Positions 53,616 through 62,691 of a stretch of 64,000 nt of DNA are shown piece after piece. The stretch spans positions 2,046,001 through 2,110,000 of the forward strand of contig NZ_JABAIA010000002.1 of NCBI RefSeq assembly GCF_012641275.1, in the 5' to 3' direction. Source of the stretch: Chitinophaga varians (lineage in GTDB: Bacteria; Bacteroidota; Bacteroidia; Chitinophagales; Chitinophagaceae). A model generated the notes under the pieces. The model was not told where the DNA came from. It saw only the letters and a program-made list of their open reading frames with translations, and made no database searches. The translations under genes were made by a program, and so were the position numbers. Each line of letters begins with the position of its first letter. The first letter of the stretch is position 1.

Positions 53616-54650
53616 ATGCCTGAACAACAAAATATCGAATACAAAACATCCTGGAGGGATGAACATCTCAAATGGATCTGTGGTAAAAAATGGGAGGAAT
53701 TGCCGGTAGAAGGAGTTACGATAGCAGATTTTGACCGGGAAACGATTGATACTTTTCTCCGGAAAGCCAGGATGAAAGAACGTATACCGGCGGAGGCGTT
53801 AAAATTGGACACCCTGTCTTTGCTGAAAAAGCTGGGCCTGATGGCACCCGCAGGACAGTTCTCACAGGCGGCGCTATTATTGTTTGGGAAGCACCTGGGA
53901 CGGGTTTCCATTACCGCAAGCTTTAAGATCGGCAGGTTTGGAAAGTCAAACCAGGATCTGCTGTTTCATGACATGATCGAAACCAACATTTTCAGTATGG
54001 CCGACAGCGTGATAGAGTTACTGGACCGGAAGTACCTGATCCGTCCTGTTTCCTATAGCGGGCTGCAGCGGCTGGAACCGCTGGAGTATCCGGAAGAAGC
54101 ACTCAGGGAGGCGATCTGCAATGCCATCATACACAGAGACTATTCGAGCACGTACACCTTTCTCCGCGTGTTCGACGACCGCCTGCACTTGTGGAACCCG
54201 GGCTGCCTCCCGGAAGAACTCAAGATTGATGCATTAAAAGAGAACCACTCGTCTTACCCAAGAAACAGAAATATCGCCAATATATTCTACAAAGCCGGGT
54301 ATATTGAGTCGTGGGGAAGAGGCATTAACAGAATTGTGGAAGCCTGTGTGGAGGCTGGGTTGCCGGAGCCATTGATGGTAGAGGAACAAGGTGGGTTTAG
54401 TATTGTGTTTTATAAGAATAGATATACCCGGGAATTTATTGCAAGTCAGGGACTAAGTAAAAAGTTAGAAATGGTGATGTTTTATATTTTGGAACATGGC
54501 CGTATCAGTAATATAGAATACCAACAGTTAGCCGCAATATCTAAAAGAACGGCGTCAAGAGATTTACAATTATTAATCGGAATGGAACTTATTCAAAAAT
54601 CAGGCACTACTGGTAAAGGTACTTTTTATACCTTTTTGTATAAACGATAA
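53616..54650 (+). CDS. Schlafen/AlbA-type transcriptional regulator-like protein lacking the AlbA domain
   Basis: This 344-residue protein belongs to the COG2865-like family, normally an AlbA_2 DNA-binding/ATPase-like domain followed by an HATPase_c_4 and winged-helix part. The start (IEYKTSWRDEHLKWICG, 7-23) is the beginning of the AlbA domain, but residue 24 jumps to KKWEELPVEGVTI, which normally comes about 100 residues later. The middle (PLEYPEEALREAICNAIIHRDYS, about 150-172; NIFYKAGYIESWGRGINRI, about 225-243) and a C-terminal winged helix (about 280-340) are intact. It looks like a clean in-frame deletion. Confidence 0.75.
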   Translation: MPEQQNIEYKTSWRDEHLKWICGKKWEELPVEGVTIADFDRETIDTFLRKARMKERIPAEALKLDTLSLLKKLGLMAPAGQFSQAALLLFGKHLGRVSITASFKIGRFGKSNQDLLFHDMIETNIFSMADSVIELLDRKYLIRPVSYSGLQRLEPLEYPEEALREAICNAIIHRDYSSTYTFLRVFDDRLHLWNPGCLPEELKIDALKENHSSYPRNRNIANIFYKAGYIESWGRGINRIVEACVEAGLPEPLMVEEQGGFSIVFYKNRYTREFIASQGLSKKLEMVMFYILEHGRISNIEYQQLAAISKRTASRDLQLLIGMELIQKSGTTGKGTFYTFLYKR

Positions 54651-54735
54651 AGGGGTCATGGAAAGGGGCCAAAATGGCTTTAAAGGGGCCATAGAGGGGC
54701 CAAAACGGCTTTGAAGGGGCCATAAAGGGGCTACA
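54649..54735. repeat. Imperfect tandem repeat, G-rich on the plus strand
   Basis: Units of 33 and 31 bp (aaaggggYca..gaggggccaaaaYggcttt pattern) at 54649-54681 and 54682-54712, plus a partial third unit to 54735, begin at the stop codon of the Schlafen/AlbA-like gene. Each unit contains two aaggggcc blocks. It may have arisen by slippage; no function is evident. Confidence 0.7.
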
Positions 54736-54806
54736 CTTCTCTTTGCTGCCCATGAGATGACGGTAGTATTTCAGAATATATTGTACTGTGTCAGTATCCA
54801 TTATCA

Positions 54807-55772
54807 TTATTTGAGCAGCCCCATGGGCGTAATGCCGAACTTCTTTTTAAACGCCCGGTGGAAATGTTGCGGATGCGTATAGCCGAGGCCGTAGGCGATC
54901 TCAGATATGTTATGCTCTCCCTGCAGTATCTGCTCCCGCGCGGCTTCCAGTCTTTCGTTGCTCACGAAACCGAAGACGCTCTGTCCGAACAGCAGCCGGA
55001 ATCCTTTTTTGAGCTTGAATTCATTCAGCCCGCACAAGCGTGACAGCTCCGCCAAAGAAGGAGGAGACGCCAGGTGTTCCAACAGGTATTGCCGGGCGTG
55101 ATGGAGGCGTTCGCGGTCGGCGGCACGCAGCGGGTTCGTGGCGGCGGATCTGGAAGAGGAAAGCAAAGCCTCACATTGCAACGCGAACAACTGCAGTACC
55201 TGTGTTTCAAAATGCAGCCGTTTCAGCCCTTGCGGAAGAGGGCTTTCCCATATATGGTCCAGCGTGTGCTGCAACCGTGGCGCGAAATAGCCGGAAGGTG
55301 AATGTATGACGAAAGGAGTGCCCTTCGCTATTTTGTCTGTCAGCTGATGCAGTTCCGGAGCATAGCTGTTGAGCAGCGCTATCATCCGTTCGGGGGTAAT
55401 ATGCACGCCCAGGTTACGGAAACCTTTGGCGTCGGCCAGTTCATTTTTTTCCCAGGAGCAGGGGTTGAACAGGATATTGGCATATCCCTGTGTTAACAGC
55501 TGCCGGGAGATCAACCCTTCGTGGGTTTGGTACAGCTTTCCTGCCATCACAAAATTGAGCTCCACAAAAGTCTTTTCGTTATAGTGCTGCCACGAAAATT
55601 CCGGTGGTCCGGCCACCACGCTGCCATCTGCAATGGCCATATCCTCACAGAGGACAAACCTGCCGCTGCCATCAATGTCGGGCATCGGCAACCGGTACTG
55701 GTGTACTTCTCCCTGTGGTATCAGGAAAGCGTCTCTGAAAGCGGCGGTATGGTTAGCGGATGATTGCATCAT
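54807..55772 (-). CDS. AraC-family transcriptional regulator
   Basis: This 321-residue protein has a C-terminal double helix-turn-helix (about 225-320: LAELSRLCGLNEFKLKKGFRLLFGQSVFGFV and HNISEIAYGLGYTHPQHFHRAFKKKFGITPMG). The N-terminal half lacks a clear cupin signature and resembles PchR-type regulators. It is divergent from the FAD monooxygenase gene, with about 100 bp between starts, and most likely controls it. Confidence 0.92.
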   Translation of the reverse strand: MMQSSANHTAAFRDAFLIPQGEVHQYRLPMPDIDGSGRFVLCEDMAIADGSVVAGPPEFSWQHYNEKTFVELNFVMAGKLYQTHEGLISRQLLTQGYANILFNPCSWEKNELADAKGFRNLGVHITPERMIALLNSYAPELHQLTDKIAKGTPFVIHSPSGYFAPRLQHTLDHIWESPLPQGLKRLHFETQVLQLFALQCEALLSSSRSAATNPLRAADRERLHHARQYLLEHLASPPSLAELSRLCGLNEFKLKKGFRLLFGQSVFGFVSNERLEAAREQILQGEHNISEIAYGLGYTHPQHFHRAFKKKFGITPMGLLK

Positions 55773-55873
55773 GACAAATGTAGCATGAAACGGTTACAAA
55801 AATGGTACTTATTTATCCGTTTTATGCACCCGGCCCCACGGCTCAACCGGCAATTTTGTAAAAACATTTTTTC

Positions 55874-57511
55874 ATGACAACACAACATCAGCTGCATGTG
55901 CCGGTATTGATCGCCGGTGGTGGTATTACCGGTCTTTCGGCGGCATTATTTCTTTTACAACAGGGTGTCCGGCCGTTGCTGGTGGAACGGCACCGCAGCA
56001 CCTCTATCCATCCAAGGGCCAGGGGTTTTGATATCCGCACCATGGAGCTGTTCCGGGAGCTGGGCGTGGGCGAGGCCGTGCGGGAAGCAGGTAAGGCGCT
56101 GGGGCCGGCCTGGGGCGTATTGCGTGCCGATACGCTGGCAGAAGCGTTGAAGGGTTTAAAACCACGGGAAGGAGGCCCTATTACTTATCCCAGTCAATTA
56201 AAAGGATTGGAGAGCCTGGCGGCGCTTACGCCGGAATCCGGTGCCCGTTGTACACAGGACCTTGCAGAACCCGTACTGCGGACCGCTGCCGAAGAGCGGG
56301 GCGCCACCCTGTTGTTTTATACCGAGATGATTTCTTTTTCTCAGGATGATAGTGGCGTAACTGCGGTATTGCAAAACAGGGAAACCGGTGAGACGACTAC
56401 CGTCACAGCCGACTATCTCATCGCGGCAGATGGCGCCGGCAGCCCCGTCAGGCAAAAACTGCAATTGCCCGTTGCCGGTCCGGGCGTGCTGGCCGATTTC
56501 CTCAACATTTACTTTGAAGCGGACATGGCTGAACTGGTGCTCAACAGGGAGTTCAGTATCTGCATCATCGATACGCCGGGCATTATCGGATTTGTGACCG
56601 CTATCAATAACAGCGACCGATGGGTGTATCAGTTGCGGTACTATCCCGAAAACGGGGAGCGGGTGACCGATTATACGGAAGAAAGACTGGTCAATCTGCT
56701 GCATACCGCGCTGGGCATGCCAGATCTGCAAATCCGTATCCTGAGCGTATTGCCCTGGGAGATGACCGTCCGCGTGGCAGACACCATGCAAAGCGGCCGT
56801 ATCTTCCTGGCCGGCGATGCGGCGCATGTAATGACGCCATACGGCGGCAAAGGTGCCAATACCGGCATCCAGGACGCGCAGAACCTGGCCTGGAAAATAG
56901 CCGCGGTGTTAAAAGGCCATGCAGCCCCTTCGTTGCTGAACACCTACACCACGGAAAGGCAGCCCATAGGTCTGTCCAATGCCATGTCTTCGGCCATGCT
57001 GGCAGATGAACGCGGCATCCTGAAAGACAGGGAGATCATGCAGCGGGCGGTAACCGCGCCTTTGAAGGAAGGCGAAGAGACTAAGCAGCCGGAAATAGCA
57101 CTGACACAAAACATCCGCACGCTGATCGGTATTCCGGACTATCAATACCCGGTAACAGTGCCTTCGCAATGTCCGCCATTGCCGGCAGACAAAGTGTTGT
57201 ATGGCCTCCCTGGTACACGAGTGCCGCATCTGTGGCTGGATGAGGAACGTAAGCGCTCTACCCTCGATATGCTGAAAGGACGTTTCACGCTCTTTGTTCA
57301 TGGCGATACCGCCCCCTGGCAGAAGATGCTGAACGGGCATCGTGTATTCGTACAGGTATTGCCGTTAGATGGAGACCTGGCGGCGCAGTGGACCGAAGCT
57401 ACCGGCGCCGCTCCCGGCGATGCCCTGCTGGTACGCCCGGACGGCTTCATGGCCTGGAGAGGCAATGTAAAGGCGTGTGCACAGCTGCCACTGAAGGAGC
57501 TGCTGTCATAG
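55874..57511 (+). CDS. FAD-dependent aromatic monooxygenase (PheA/TfdB, rifampicin-monooxygenase-like)
   Basis: This 545-residue flavoprotein hydroxylase has the ADP-binding VPVLIAGGGITGLSAALFL (about 9-27) with GxGxxG-like glycines, ARGFDIRTMELFRELG, the DG-type motif LIAADGAGSPVRQKL (about 182-196), and the FAD ribityl motif GRIFLAGDAAHVMTPYGGKG (about 306-325) followed by NTGIQDAQNLAWK. A thioredoxin-like C-terminal domain (about 430-545) ends with DALLVRPDGFMAWRG. Members hydroxylate phenols or aromatic antibiotics; the substrate here is unknown. A divergent AraC regulator suggests substrate-induced expression. Confidence 0.92.
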   Translation: MTTQHQLHVPVLIAGGGITGLSAALFLLQQGVRPLLVERHRSTSIHPRARGFDIRTMELFRELGVGEAVREAGKALGPAWGVLRADTLAEALKGLKPREGGPITYPSQLKGLESLAALTPESGARCTQDLAEPVLRTAAEERGATLLFYTEMISFSQDDSGVTAVLQNRETGETTTVTADYLIAADGAGSPVRQKLQLPVAGPGVLADFLNIYFEADMAELVLNREFSICIIDTPGIIGFVTAINNSDRWVYQLRYYPENGERVTDYTEERLVNLLHTALGMPDLQIRILSVLPWEMTVRVADTMQSGRIFLAGDAAHVMTPYGGKGANTGIQDAQNLAWKIAAVLKGHAAPSLLNTYTTERQPIGLSNAMSSAMLADERGILKDREIMQRAVTAPLKEGEETKQPEIALTQNIRTLIGIPDYQYPVTVPSQCPPLPADKVLYGLPGTRVPHLWLDEERKRSTLDMLKGRFTLFVHGDTAPWQKMLNGHRVFVQVLPLDGDLAAQWTEATGAAPGDALLVRPDGFMAWRGNVKACAQLPLKELLS

Positions 57512-57619
57512 ACGAACGGAGATTAATCCGGACAAACATATTACCGGCAGGCTTTCTCAAAGAAAATGGAGGAGCTGTGCCGGTAATATCAGGTCCGCAA
57601 TAGTTTGCAGGACTTGTAA

Positions 57620-58258
57620 TTATCCTTTCATGATTTGTGATTCGTAAGCGGAACCGCGCATCCAGAGCAGCCAGTTCATACTGGCCACCGCGCAGATATT
57701 GATCACGCCGGCGTATAATACCCAGAAGCTAAACCCGTAGAAATAAATAACAGGAATCCAGTAGCTGAACACGCTCCAGTACGATGCCATGCAGATAGGG
57801 CACTGGATGACCGGTTTGCGCAGGTATTTATTGACTTTAAACACCTCGTCTATCTTAAAAAACCGGACGCCGTGGTCATCTGCCTCCACCTGTATTTTCC
57901 CATCGATCTTTGGTAAGATGTTGTTAAGCTCTTTTAGCACGGGAATGCGGGAGGCATCGCCCAAAGGAAGCAGGATGTGGTTACCTTCCGTCTGTAAGGG
58001 TGATTCCGGCATCAGCACACGTAATTTTTGTATCAGCAGTTCGAACTGCCCGTCGATGTAATAGATTTTTGTCCGCGCTGTGCGGGTGAGGTATTTAAAG
58101 ATGGGAAACAGGATCATTTCGCTGTCCTTGTCTTTTCCGTTGGGCAGTTTTTCCACGGCGCCTTTTGCGGCCACCCGTACGCCCAGGATGAAGAGAGATT
58201 GCAGCACTATATAACCCAGCGCTGCCATGATGCCGAAAAATATTACGTTTGTATCCAT
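57620..58258 (-). CDS. Membrane protein of unknown function with CPICMAS motif
   Basis: The protein has 212 residues from the ATG read at 58258 (MDTNVIFFGIMAALGYIVLQ); the frame extends further upstream, but this start gives an N-terminal membrane helix. A soluble middle part (about 40-150) is followed by KPVIQCPICMASYWSVFSYW and two more hydrophobic helices at the C-terminus. The CPICMAS-plus-helices ending is recurrent in Bacteroidota membrane proteins, but no function is known to me. Not part of an evident operon. Confidence 0.7.
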   Translation of the reverse strand: MDTNVIFFGIMAALGYIVLQSLFILGVRVAAKGAVEKLPNGKDKDSEMILFPIFKYLTRTARTKIYYIDGQFELLIQKLRVLMPESPLQTEGNHILLPLGDASRIPVLKELNNILPKIDGKIQVEADDHGVRFFKIDEVFKVNKYLRKPVIQCPICMASYWSVFSYWIPVIYFYGFSFWVLYAGVINICAVASMNWLLWMRGSAYESQIMKG

Positions 58259-58376
58259 TTTGTTTGAATTAGGAAGTACAAATTTACCATCGGGGTACTT
58301 GGCATTTATGACACTTACCGTTGGATATTTGGTACAAAACACAGAAACTCATTATTGATTTTAAAAGCATTGGAAG

Positions 58377-58808
58377 ATGAAGATAAGAAGAGCGACCGCC
58401 GAAGATTACCCGGAGATGGTACGTATATGGGAGTCTGCTGTCAGGGCCACCCATGATTTTTTAAAGGAGGAGGATTTTGACCACATCAAAGGACTTCTGG
58501 CAGACGCATTTTTCCCTCAGGTGGACACCTATGTGTTGTTGGATGAGAAAGGCATGCCGGTGGCTTTCCTGGGTGTACACGAAGATTCCCTGGAGATGTT
58601 GTTTGTGCATGATACGGCAAGAGGAAAGGGGATAGGCAGGCATCTTGTGAACTATGCCATTACTGATTTGAACATTCGTAAAGTGGATGTGAATGAACAA
58701 AACGGGCAGGCCGCGGGCTTTTACGAGCGGATGGGTTTTAAAGTCAGTGGCCGGTCAGAAGAGGATGCTATGGGCAAACCCTACCCGGTATTACATATGA
58801 CATTGTAA
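58377..58808 (+). CDS. GNAT-family N-acetyltransferase
   Basis: This 143-residue protein has the GNAT fold: MKIRRATAEDYPEMVRIWESAV at the start, acetyl-CoA motif A as LEMLFVHDTARGKGIGRHLVNY (about 72-93, with the R-G-K-G-I-G loop), and motif B as VDVNEQNGQAAGFYERMGF (about 104-122). It looks like the YjaB/RimI-like group that acetylates small molecules or proteins. It is 5 bp ahead of a clear terminator and has no evident partner. Confidence 0.92.
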   Translation: MKIRRATAEDYPEMVRIWESAVRATHDFLKEEDFDHIKGLLADAFFPQVDTYVLLDEKGMPVAFLGVHEDSLEMLFVHDTARGKGIGRHLVNYAITDLNIRKVDVNEQNGQAAGFYERMGFKVSGRSEEDAMGKPYPVLHMTL

Positions 58809-58813
58809 AAAAG

Positions 58814-58835
58814 AAGCCTGCGTGATCGCAGGCTT
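58814..58835. terminator. Terminator after the GNAT gene (bidirectional)
   Basis: Perfect arms aagcctgcg and cgcaggctt around loop tgat, preceded by an A-run and followed by ttt. It lies between the convergent GNAT and HAD genes and can serve both. Confidence 0.92.
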
Positions 58836-58857
58836 TTTAACTTAGGAACAGCTATGC

Positions 58858-59292
58858 TTACTTTGCTGGCTGAAGTGGCCAGGCTTTTTCTTTGACCCTG
58901 GCGCGAGCAGGGAGTATCTGCCGCGCTTCCAAAAGGGTTTCCATTTTATACCAGTTTACAGATACTCTTCCGAAGATGTCTTCTTCCACAGGGCAGCCCA
59001 GTGCCGCGTCATCGATGTAGTAATCAGCCTGTACTTTCGGACTGCCGGTCCACCGGCGCTGTAGCGGGTTTCTGTTTTCACCGTACAGGGTAATGCCCCT
59101 GCCATTAAGCCATTTCACGGCATCTCTCAGATATTTTCCCGAGCGCATGGTATTGAGGACAAGTTTCACTCCTTGCTGTTGTAATCTCTGCAACACATGG
59201 ATACAGTGTGGAATTTCTTCCCCTATCATCGGAAACCGGTGATAGGTGCAGGTACCGTCAAAGTCTATCGCTATAATGATGTTGGAATGCAT
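58858..59292 (-). CDS. HAD-superfamily phosphatase-like protein (BT0820-type)
   Basis: This 144-residue protein begins with the HAD motif I (IIIAIDFDGTC, with the nucleophile Asp and acid/base Asp). It continues with the family block FPMIGEEIPHCIHVLQRLQQQG and a motif II-like Thr in LVLNTMRSG. Motif IV appears as YYIDDAALGCP, with two Asp residues. It resembles the small Bacteroidota HAD family exemplified by BT0820. The substrate is unknown. It is convergent with the GNAT gene and follows the FemAB-like gene on the same strand by 52 bp. Confidence 0.85.
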   Translation of the reverse strand: MHSNIIIAIDFDGTCTYHRFPMIGEEIPHCIHVLQRLQQQGVKLVLNTMRSGKYLRDAVKWLNGRGITLYGENRNPLQRRWTGSPKVQADYYIDDAALGCPVEEDIFGRVSVNWYKMETLLEARQILPARARVKEKAWPLQPAK

Positions 59293-59344
59293 AAGTCATG
59301 AAGGTTTTAAAAAAAGATATGGTAAAATTTTTTATCAACTATAA

Positions 59345-60376
59345 CTAGAGAAAGCGGTAAACCGGAAAAGGCAGATCTGTTCTGAGCATGGTGGGCGCCT
59401 TTTTCAGCGTCAGGGCTTTGTACGTGGCTGTATCGGCTACCAGGCGCCACGTTTTGAAATCCAGGAAGTGTTCAGAGAACCCTGCTTTAAAATGGAACAG
59501 GGAATCCTGTTGCCCGCCTACGCCGCCGCCGAGGTGCAGGTGCTGCATGCGTTTGGACTGCCCGAAAATACTGGCTTCTTCCACCAGCAGGCGCATGGGG
59601 GAATCGTGAATGAAATCTTCATGCGTGGCTGCCAGGTGCAGCTGCATAATGTTGTTGCAACAGGTAGTGAACACGCCGGCGGTGTCCCTTCCTTCAAAAG
59701 ATGCCAGTAGTATGTTGCTTTGAAACGAGGTGGCCTGTAACAGCTGCCTGAAATAATTTTTATCAAAATGATAATTCGCATTAGCCCCCAGCCGCTGCAT
59801 ATTCTGCAGGTAGATGGCTGCAAATGATGCAATATCTTCTTCGTATATGCCCTGGCGTACCTTGTAGCCTTTATTCCGCAGCTGGTTGATCTTGGAACGG
59901 AAAGCCTTGCGGTACTGCTGCCGCTGTTCTGCCACAGGCAGTGTAAGGTCTATGGTCACTGTTTTTCCGTTGTCATACAGGCCGCCGGTCTGGCCGGGCC
60001 GAAAGTGCTGGTGAATCAACGGGTGCAGCCGTGTGAACACGCTCACGATCTTCTCTTTTTTCAGAAAATGAAGGAAGGTCTGCAAAAATTGCTGCATCAA
60101 CGATGATGGTATGTCGCTGAAATCCAGATTGGAAACAGGTCCTGCGTAGCCATACACGGAAGTGCAATCGAAATAATTCGTGTCTTCTATGTTCCGCTTC
60201 AGCAGCGGCACTGCCACAAAATGCCCCGCCTGTTCAAATACAAAAATAAATGGATGGCTGTCTCCCGCTGACAATTGATGATAATACCAGGTGTGGTGAA
60301 AATCGTAGCTGTGCGCTGCATGAATGAGCTGGTCCCATTGTTCCTGTTCCGAGATGTCAACTGTAAAGTAAGGCAT
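59345..60376 (-). CDS. FemAB/GNAT-like acyl- or aminoacyltransferase
   Basis: The protein has 343 residues from the ATG read at 60376 (MPYFTVDISEQEQWDQLI); an upstream extension to 60496 is unlikely. It looks like the double-GNAT BioF2/FemAB-like group. The N-terminal lobe contains HPFIFVFEQAGHFVAVPLLKR, and the C-terminal lobe contains the arginine-rich helix YRKAFRSKINQLRNKGYKVRQ and GGVGGQQDSLFHFKAGFSEH. Related proteins act in cell-wall cross-bridge or exopolysaccharide synthesis. No such genes are adjacent, so the role is open. Confidence 0.82.
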   Translation of the reverse strand: MPYFTVDISEQEQWDQLIHAAHSYDFHHTWYYHQLSAGDSHPFIFVFEQAGHFVAVPLLKRNIEDTNYFDCTSVYGYAGPVSNLDFSDIPSSLMQQFLQTFLHFLKKEKIVSVFTRLHPLIHQHFRPGQTGGLYDNGKTVTIDLTLPVAEQRQQYRKAFRSKINQLRNKGYKVRQGIYEEDIASFAAIYLQNMQRLGANANYHFDKNYFRQLLQATSFQSNILLASFEGRDTAGVFTTCCNNIMQLHLAATHEDFIHDSPMRLLVEEASIFGQSKRMQHLHLGGGVGGQQDSLFHFKAGFSEHFLDFKTWRLVADTATYKALTLKKAPTMLRTDLPFPVYRFL

Positions 60377-60841
60377 AACAAATGAGGTTTTTGAACATAT
60401 AGATTTGATGGTTATGTGTTGGCCGGTGAGGCCATAGACGACAGGATATTTGGCGTAACAGGAAAGAAGTTCGTACAGGCTTTGGCATAGGCGCATAGCA
60501 TCCCTGCAGAGACCAACTGGTATCTTTTTTGTGTAATCCAGCCTGCTATTGATGTAAAAAATCTTTACCTGTTACTATCGCTGAAATCTGCTATTATTTT
60601 TTGTATGTGCTGTTTGGGCTTCAGTTTGTATTACACACCTTCTGTAATTTTTTCCGGGTTAAAAATTTTCCATCCGGAATTCAATGACTATGCCATGTGA
60701 GTAAGTTATTGTTAACCAGTTCTTTATAAAGGATGTTGGTCTATGCTCCCGTCCAATATTTTGGAGTTACCCAAATGGATATACGAAATATTGGAGATTG
60801 TTAACCGGAGTTGTCCCGGCAACTCATTGACCCGATAGTAA
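60377..60841. other. Intergenic region between FemAB-like and sigma-54 activator genes
   Basis: About 465 bp with no supported gene. It must hold the divergent promoters. I looked for a sigma-54 -24/-12 element and found only tttggcataggcgcatagca at 60481, whose spacing does not fit. The middle part (60580-60670) is AT-rich. Confidence 0.5.
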
Positions 60842-61831
60842 ATGAAAAGTGAACAGTCAGAACATGACGCTACGTATTTATCAACGTCATACGGACCATT
60901 GATAGGGGGGCCTGCTTTGCAGGCTGTGGTACAGCAGGTACGGCAGGTGGCCGCCACCGACGCCACGGTATTGCTAACCGGTGAAACCGGTACGGGCAAG
61001 GAAGTGGTAGCGCAGGCCATTCATGAATTATCAGCCCTCCGGGCGCGTCCGATGGTGAAGGTAAACTGCGCTGCGCTGCCGCTGCAACTGATAGAATCCG
61101 AATTGTTTGGCCATGAAAAAGGCGCGTTTACCGGCGCACTGCAACGCCGCACCGGTAAGTTCGAACAGGCACACCAAAGCACTATTTTCCTCGATGAAAT
61201 AGGAGAGCTGCCCCTGGAACAGCAGCCGAAACTGTTACGGGTGCTGCAGGAAAAAGAAGTGGAACGAATTGGTGGCGCAACCGTCAAAACAGACGTGCGG
61301 GTCATCGCTGCCACCAATCGTATACTGGAAGCGGAGTGCCAGGCAGGCCGCTTTCGCTACGATTTATATTATCGCCTCCATGTATTTCCCATACATTTGC
61401 CGCCGCTGCGCGAGCGGAAAGAAGACATCCCCCTGCTTGCGAAATATTTTGTGGAAAAAGCTGCCCGACATTTCCGCAAGCCTATGGCCGCTATCAACCA
61501 GCGCTCCCTGGATGCTATGATGAACTACCACTGGCCTGGCAATATCCGGGAACTGCAACACCTCGTGGAAAGAGCGGTGATCATCGGCAATGCGCCGGTG
61601 ATCTGTGTGGAACTGCCCCCGCCGGAGAACGCCAGGAACACCGATTCCAGCCCGCCTCTCACCAGTCTGGCAGAAGCGGAAAGACAACTGATTATTCGTG
61701 TAATGAAGCACTGCAATGGACGTATCCGCGGAGAAAACGGCGCTGCGGCCATTCTACAGATAAAGCCCACTACCCTGGAAGCAAGAATGAAAAAACTGGG
61801 CATCACCAGAGAACATGTCCACAACAACTAA
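60842..61831 (+). CDS. Sigma-54-dependent transcriptional activator without sensor domain
   Basis: This 329-residue protein consists of a central AAA+ domain and a C-terminal FIS-type helix-turn-helix only. It has Walker A GETGTGKEVVAQAIHE (about 42-57), the sigma-54-contact loop HEKGAFTGAL (about 90-99), Walker B TIFLDEIGELP (about 115-125), and the sensor region VIAATNR. The end has RGENGAAAILQIKPTTLEARMKKLGI. The protein starts with only about 18 residues before the AAA+ domain, so there is no GAF, PAS or receiver input domain. Control may be through expression level or a partner protein (as for PspF-type activators). Downstream genes are not obvious targets. Confidence 0.93.
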   Translation: MKSEQSEHDATYLSTSYGPLIGGPALQAVVQQVRQVAATDATVLLTGETGTGKEVVAQAIHELSALRARPMVKVNCAALPLQLIESELFGHEKGAFTGALQRRTGKFEQAHQSTIFLDEIGELPLEQQPKLLRVLQEKEVERIGGATVKTDVRVIAATNRILEAECQAGRFRYDLYYRLHVFPIHLPPLRERKEDIPLLAKYFVEKAARHFRKPMAAINQRSLDAMMNYHWPGNIRELQHLVERAVIIGNAPVICVELPPPENARNTDSSPPLTSLAEAERQLIIRVMKHCNGRIRGENGAAAILQIKPTTLEARMKKLGITREHVHNN

Positions 61832-61906
61832 CACCAAAGCTCTTTTCTCCCAAAATAATAACCTGCTACAGCTGTATATTTACCGGGTAAATATACCCGT
61901 TGCCGT

Positions 61907-62221
61907 ATGATTGCTATTGACTGGATTCGAAAAGATCACCTGCCGGCGCTGTTGTCAGCACTGTCCCATATCTGTCACCATGCTTTTAATGATGCCGATA
62001 CAGCTGCAGTGTCTTATGGGTTAACCGATACTTCCCTCGAAAATGATTGCTGGTTTGACTATTCCCTGGCGGGGGAGCAAACGATTGCACTACAATTTTG
62101 TACAGATGATGATGACTCCGACATCATTTGCTGCCGTATTCATTGTGCGGATGACCATCGGCAGGCGATAGAGATGATGCAGTTTTTCCTGGAGAATTTT
62201 GCGTTACAGTACCTGCATTGA
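61907..62221 (+). CDS. Small protein of unknown function
   Basis: This 104-residue acidic protein is not recognised. It has helical N- and C-terminal parts and a middle with DDDDSDIICCRIHCADDHRQ. There is no signal peptide or membrane helix. It follows the sigma-54 activator by 75 bp on the same strand and ends 3 bp before the convergent HxlR gene. A link to the activator is possible but unsupported. Confidence 0.6.
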   Translation: MIAIDWIRKDHLPALLSALSHICHHAFNDADTAAVSYGLTDTSLENDCWFDYSLAGEQTIALQFCTDDDDSDIICCRIHCADDHRQAIEMMQFFLENFALQYLH

Positions 62222-62224
62222 CCA

Positions 62225-62608
62225 TTAAAGTGATGAGCACTGCAGCTGCTGTGCGGCCCAGTCCTTTTTGCTCCAGGTCTGCAGCTCGAAAATAACAGTG
62301 AGCAATCCTTTCCCTTTGCAGGTAATGCTGTATTCGGTTTGTACGGGCGTAGTGGTGGTGATGCATGTTTTGTTGACAAGTCCCTGCGCTACCAGTTCCC
62401 CGAGCCTTTTGCCCAGCACCTGGTCGGATAAAGACGGGTGTGCCTTTTTCAGCTGACTGAAATGTTGCAGGCCGGTGAATATACTGTGCAGTATCTGTAC
62501 TTTCCAGCGCTGGCTGATGTTCAGCAGGGTTTCATTTACGTCGCAGTACGATGCCAGTGCTTTCAGATTATGGGCGTTCGTGGAACTACCCTTTACTTTC
62601 GATGCCAT
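62225..62608 (-). CDS. HxlR-family transcriptional regulator
   Basis: This 127-residue winged-helix protein carries the HxlR pattern (ISQRWKVQILHSIFTGLQHFSQLKKAHPSLSDQVLGKRLGEL, with a Cys in SYCDVNETLL before it, and VQTEYSITCKGKGLLTVI near the C-terminus). It is divergent from the alpha/beta hydrolase gene at 62692 (83 bp between starts) and probably represses it. Confidence 0.9.
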   Translation of the reverse strand: MASKVKGSSTNAHNLKALASYCDVNETLLNISQRWKVQILHSIFTGLQHFSQLKKAHPSLSDQVLGKRLGELVAQGLVNKTCITTTTPVQTEYSITCKGKGLLTVIFELQTWSKKDWAAQQLQCSSL

Positions 62609-62691
62609 ACGTCACGTTTTGCTTACTCACTTCCGGGTGAGTTATTGTTGATGATGATAGGTCTGTCTAAAATTGCAGAAAATTATATTTC

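Noticed and set aside
53423..53911. N-terminal extension of the RibD-like gene
   Set aside because: The family start is at the ATG read from 53422, and the extension overlaps the divergent Schlafen/AlbA-like gene start without recognisable sequence.
60481..60500. Sigma-54 -24/-12 promoter candidate (tttggcataggcgcatagca)
   Set aside because: The distance between the GG and GC elements and the -12 sequence do not fit the consensus.
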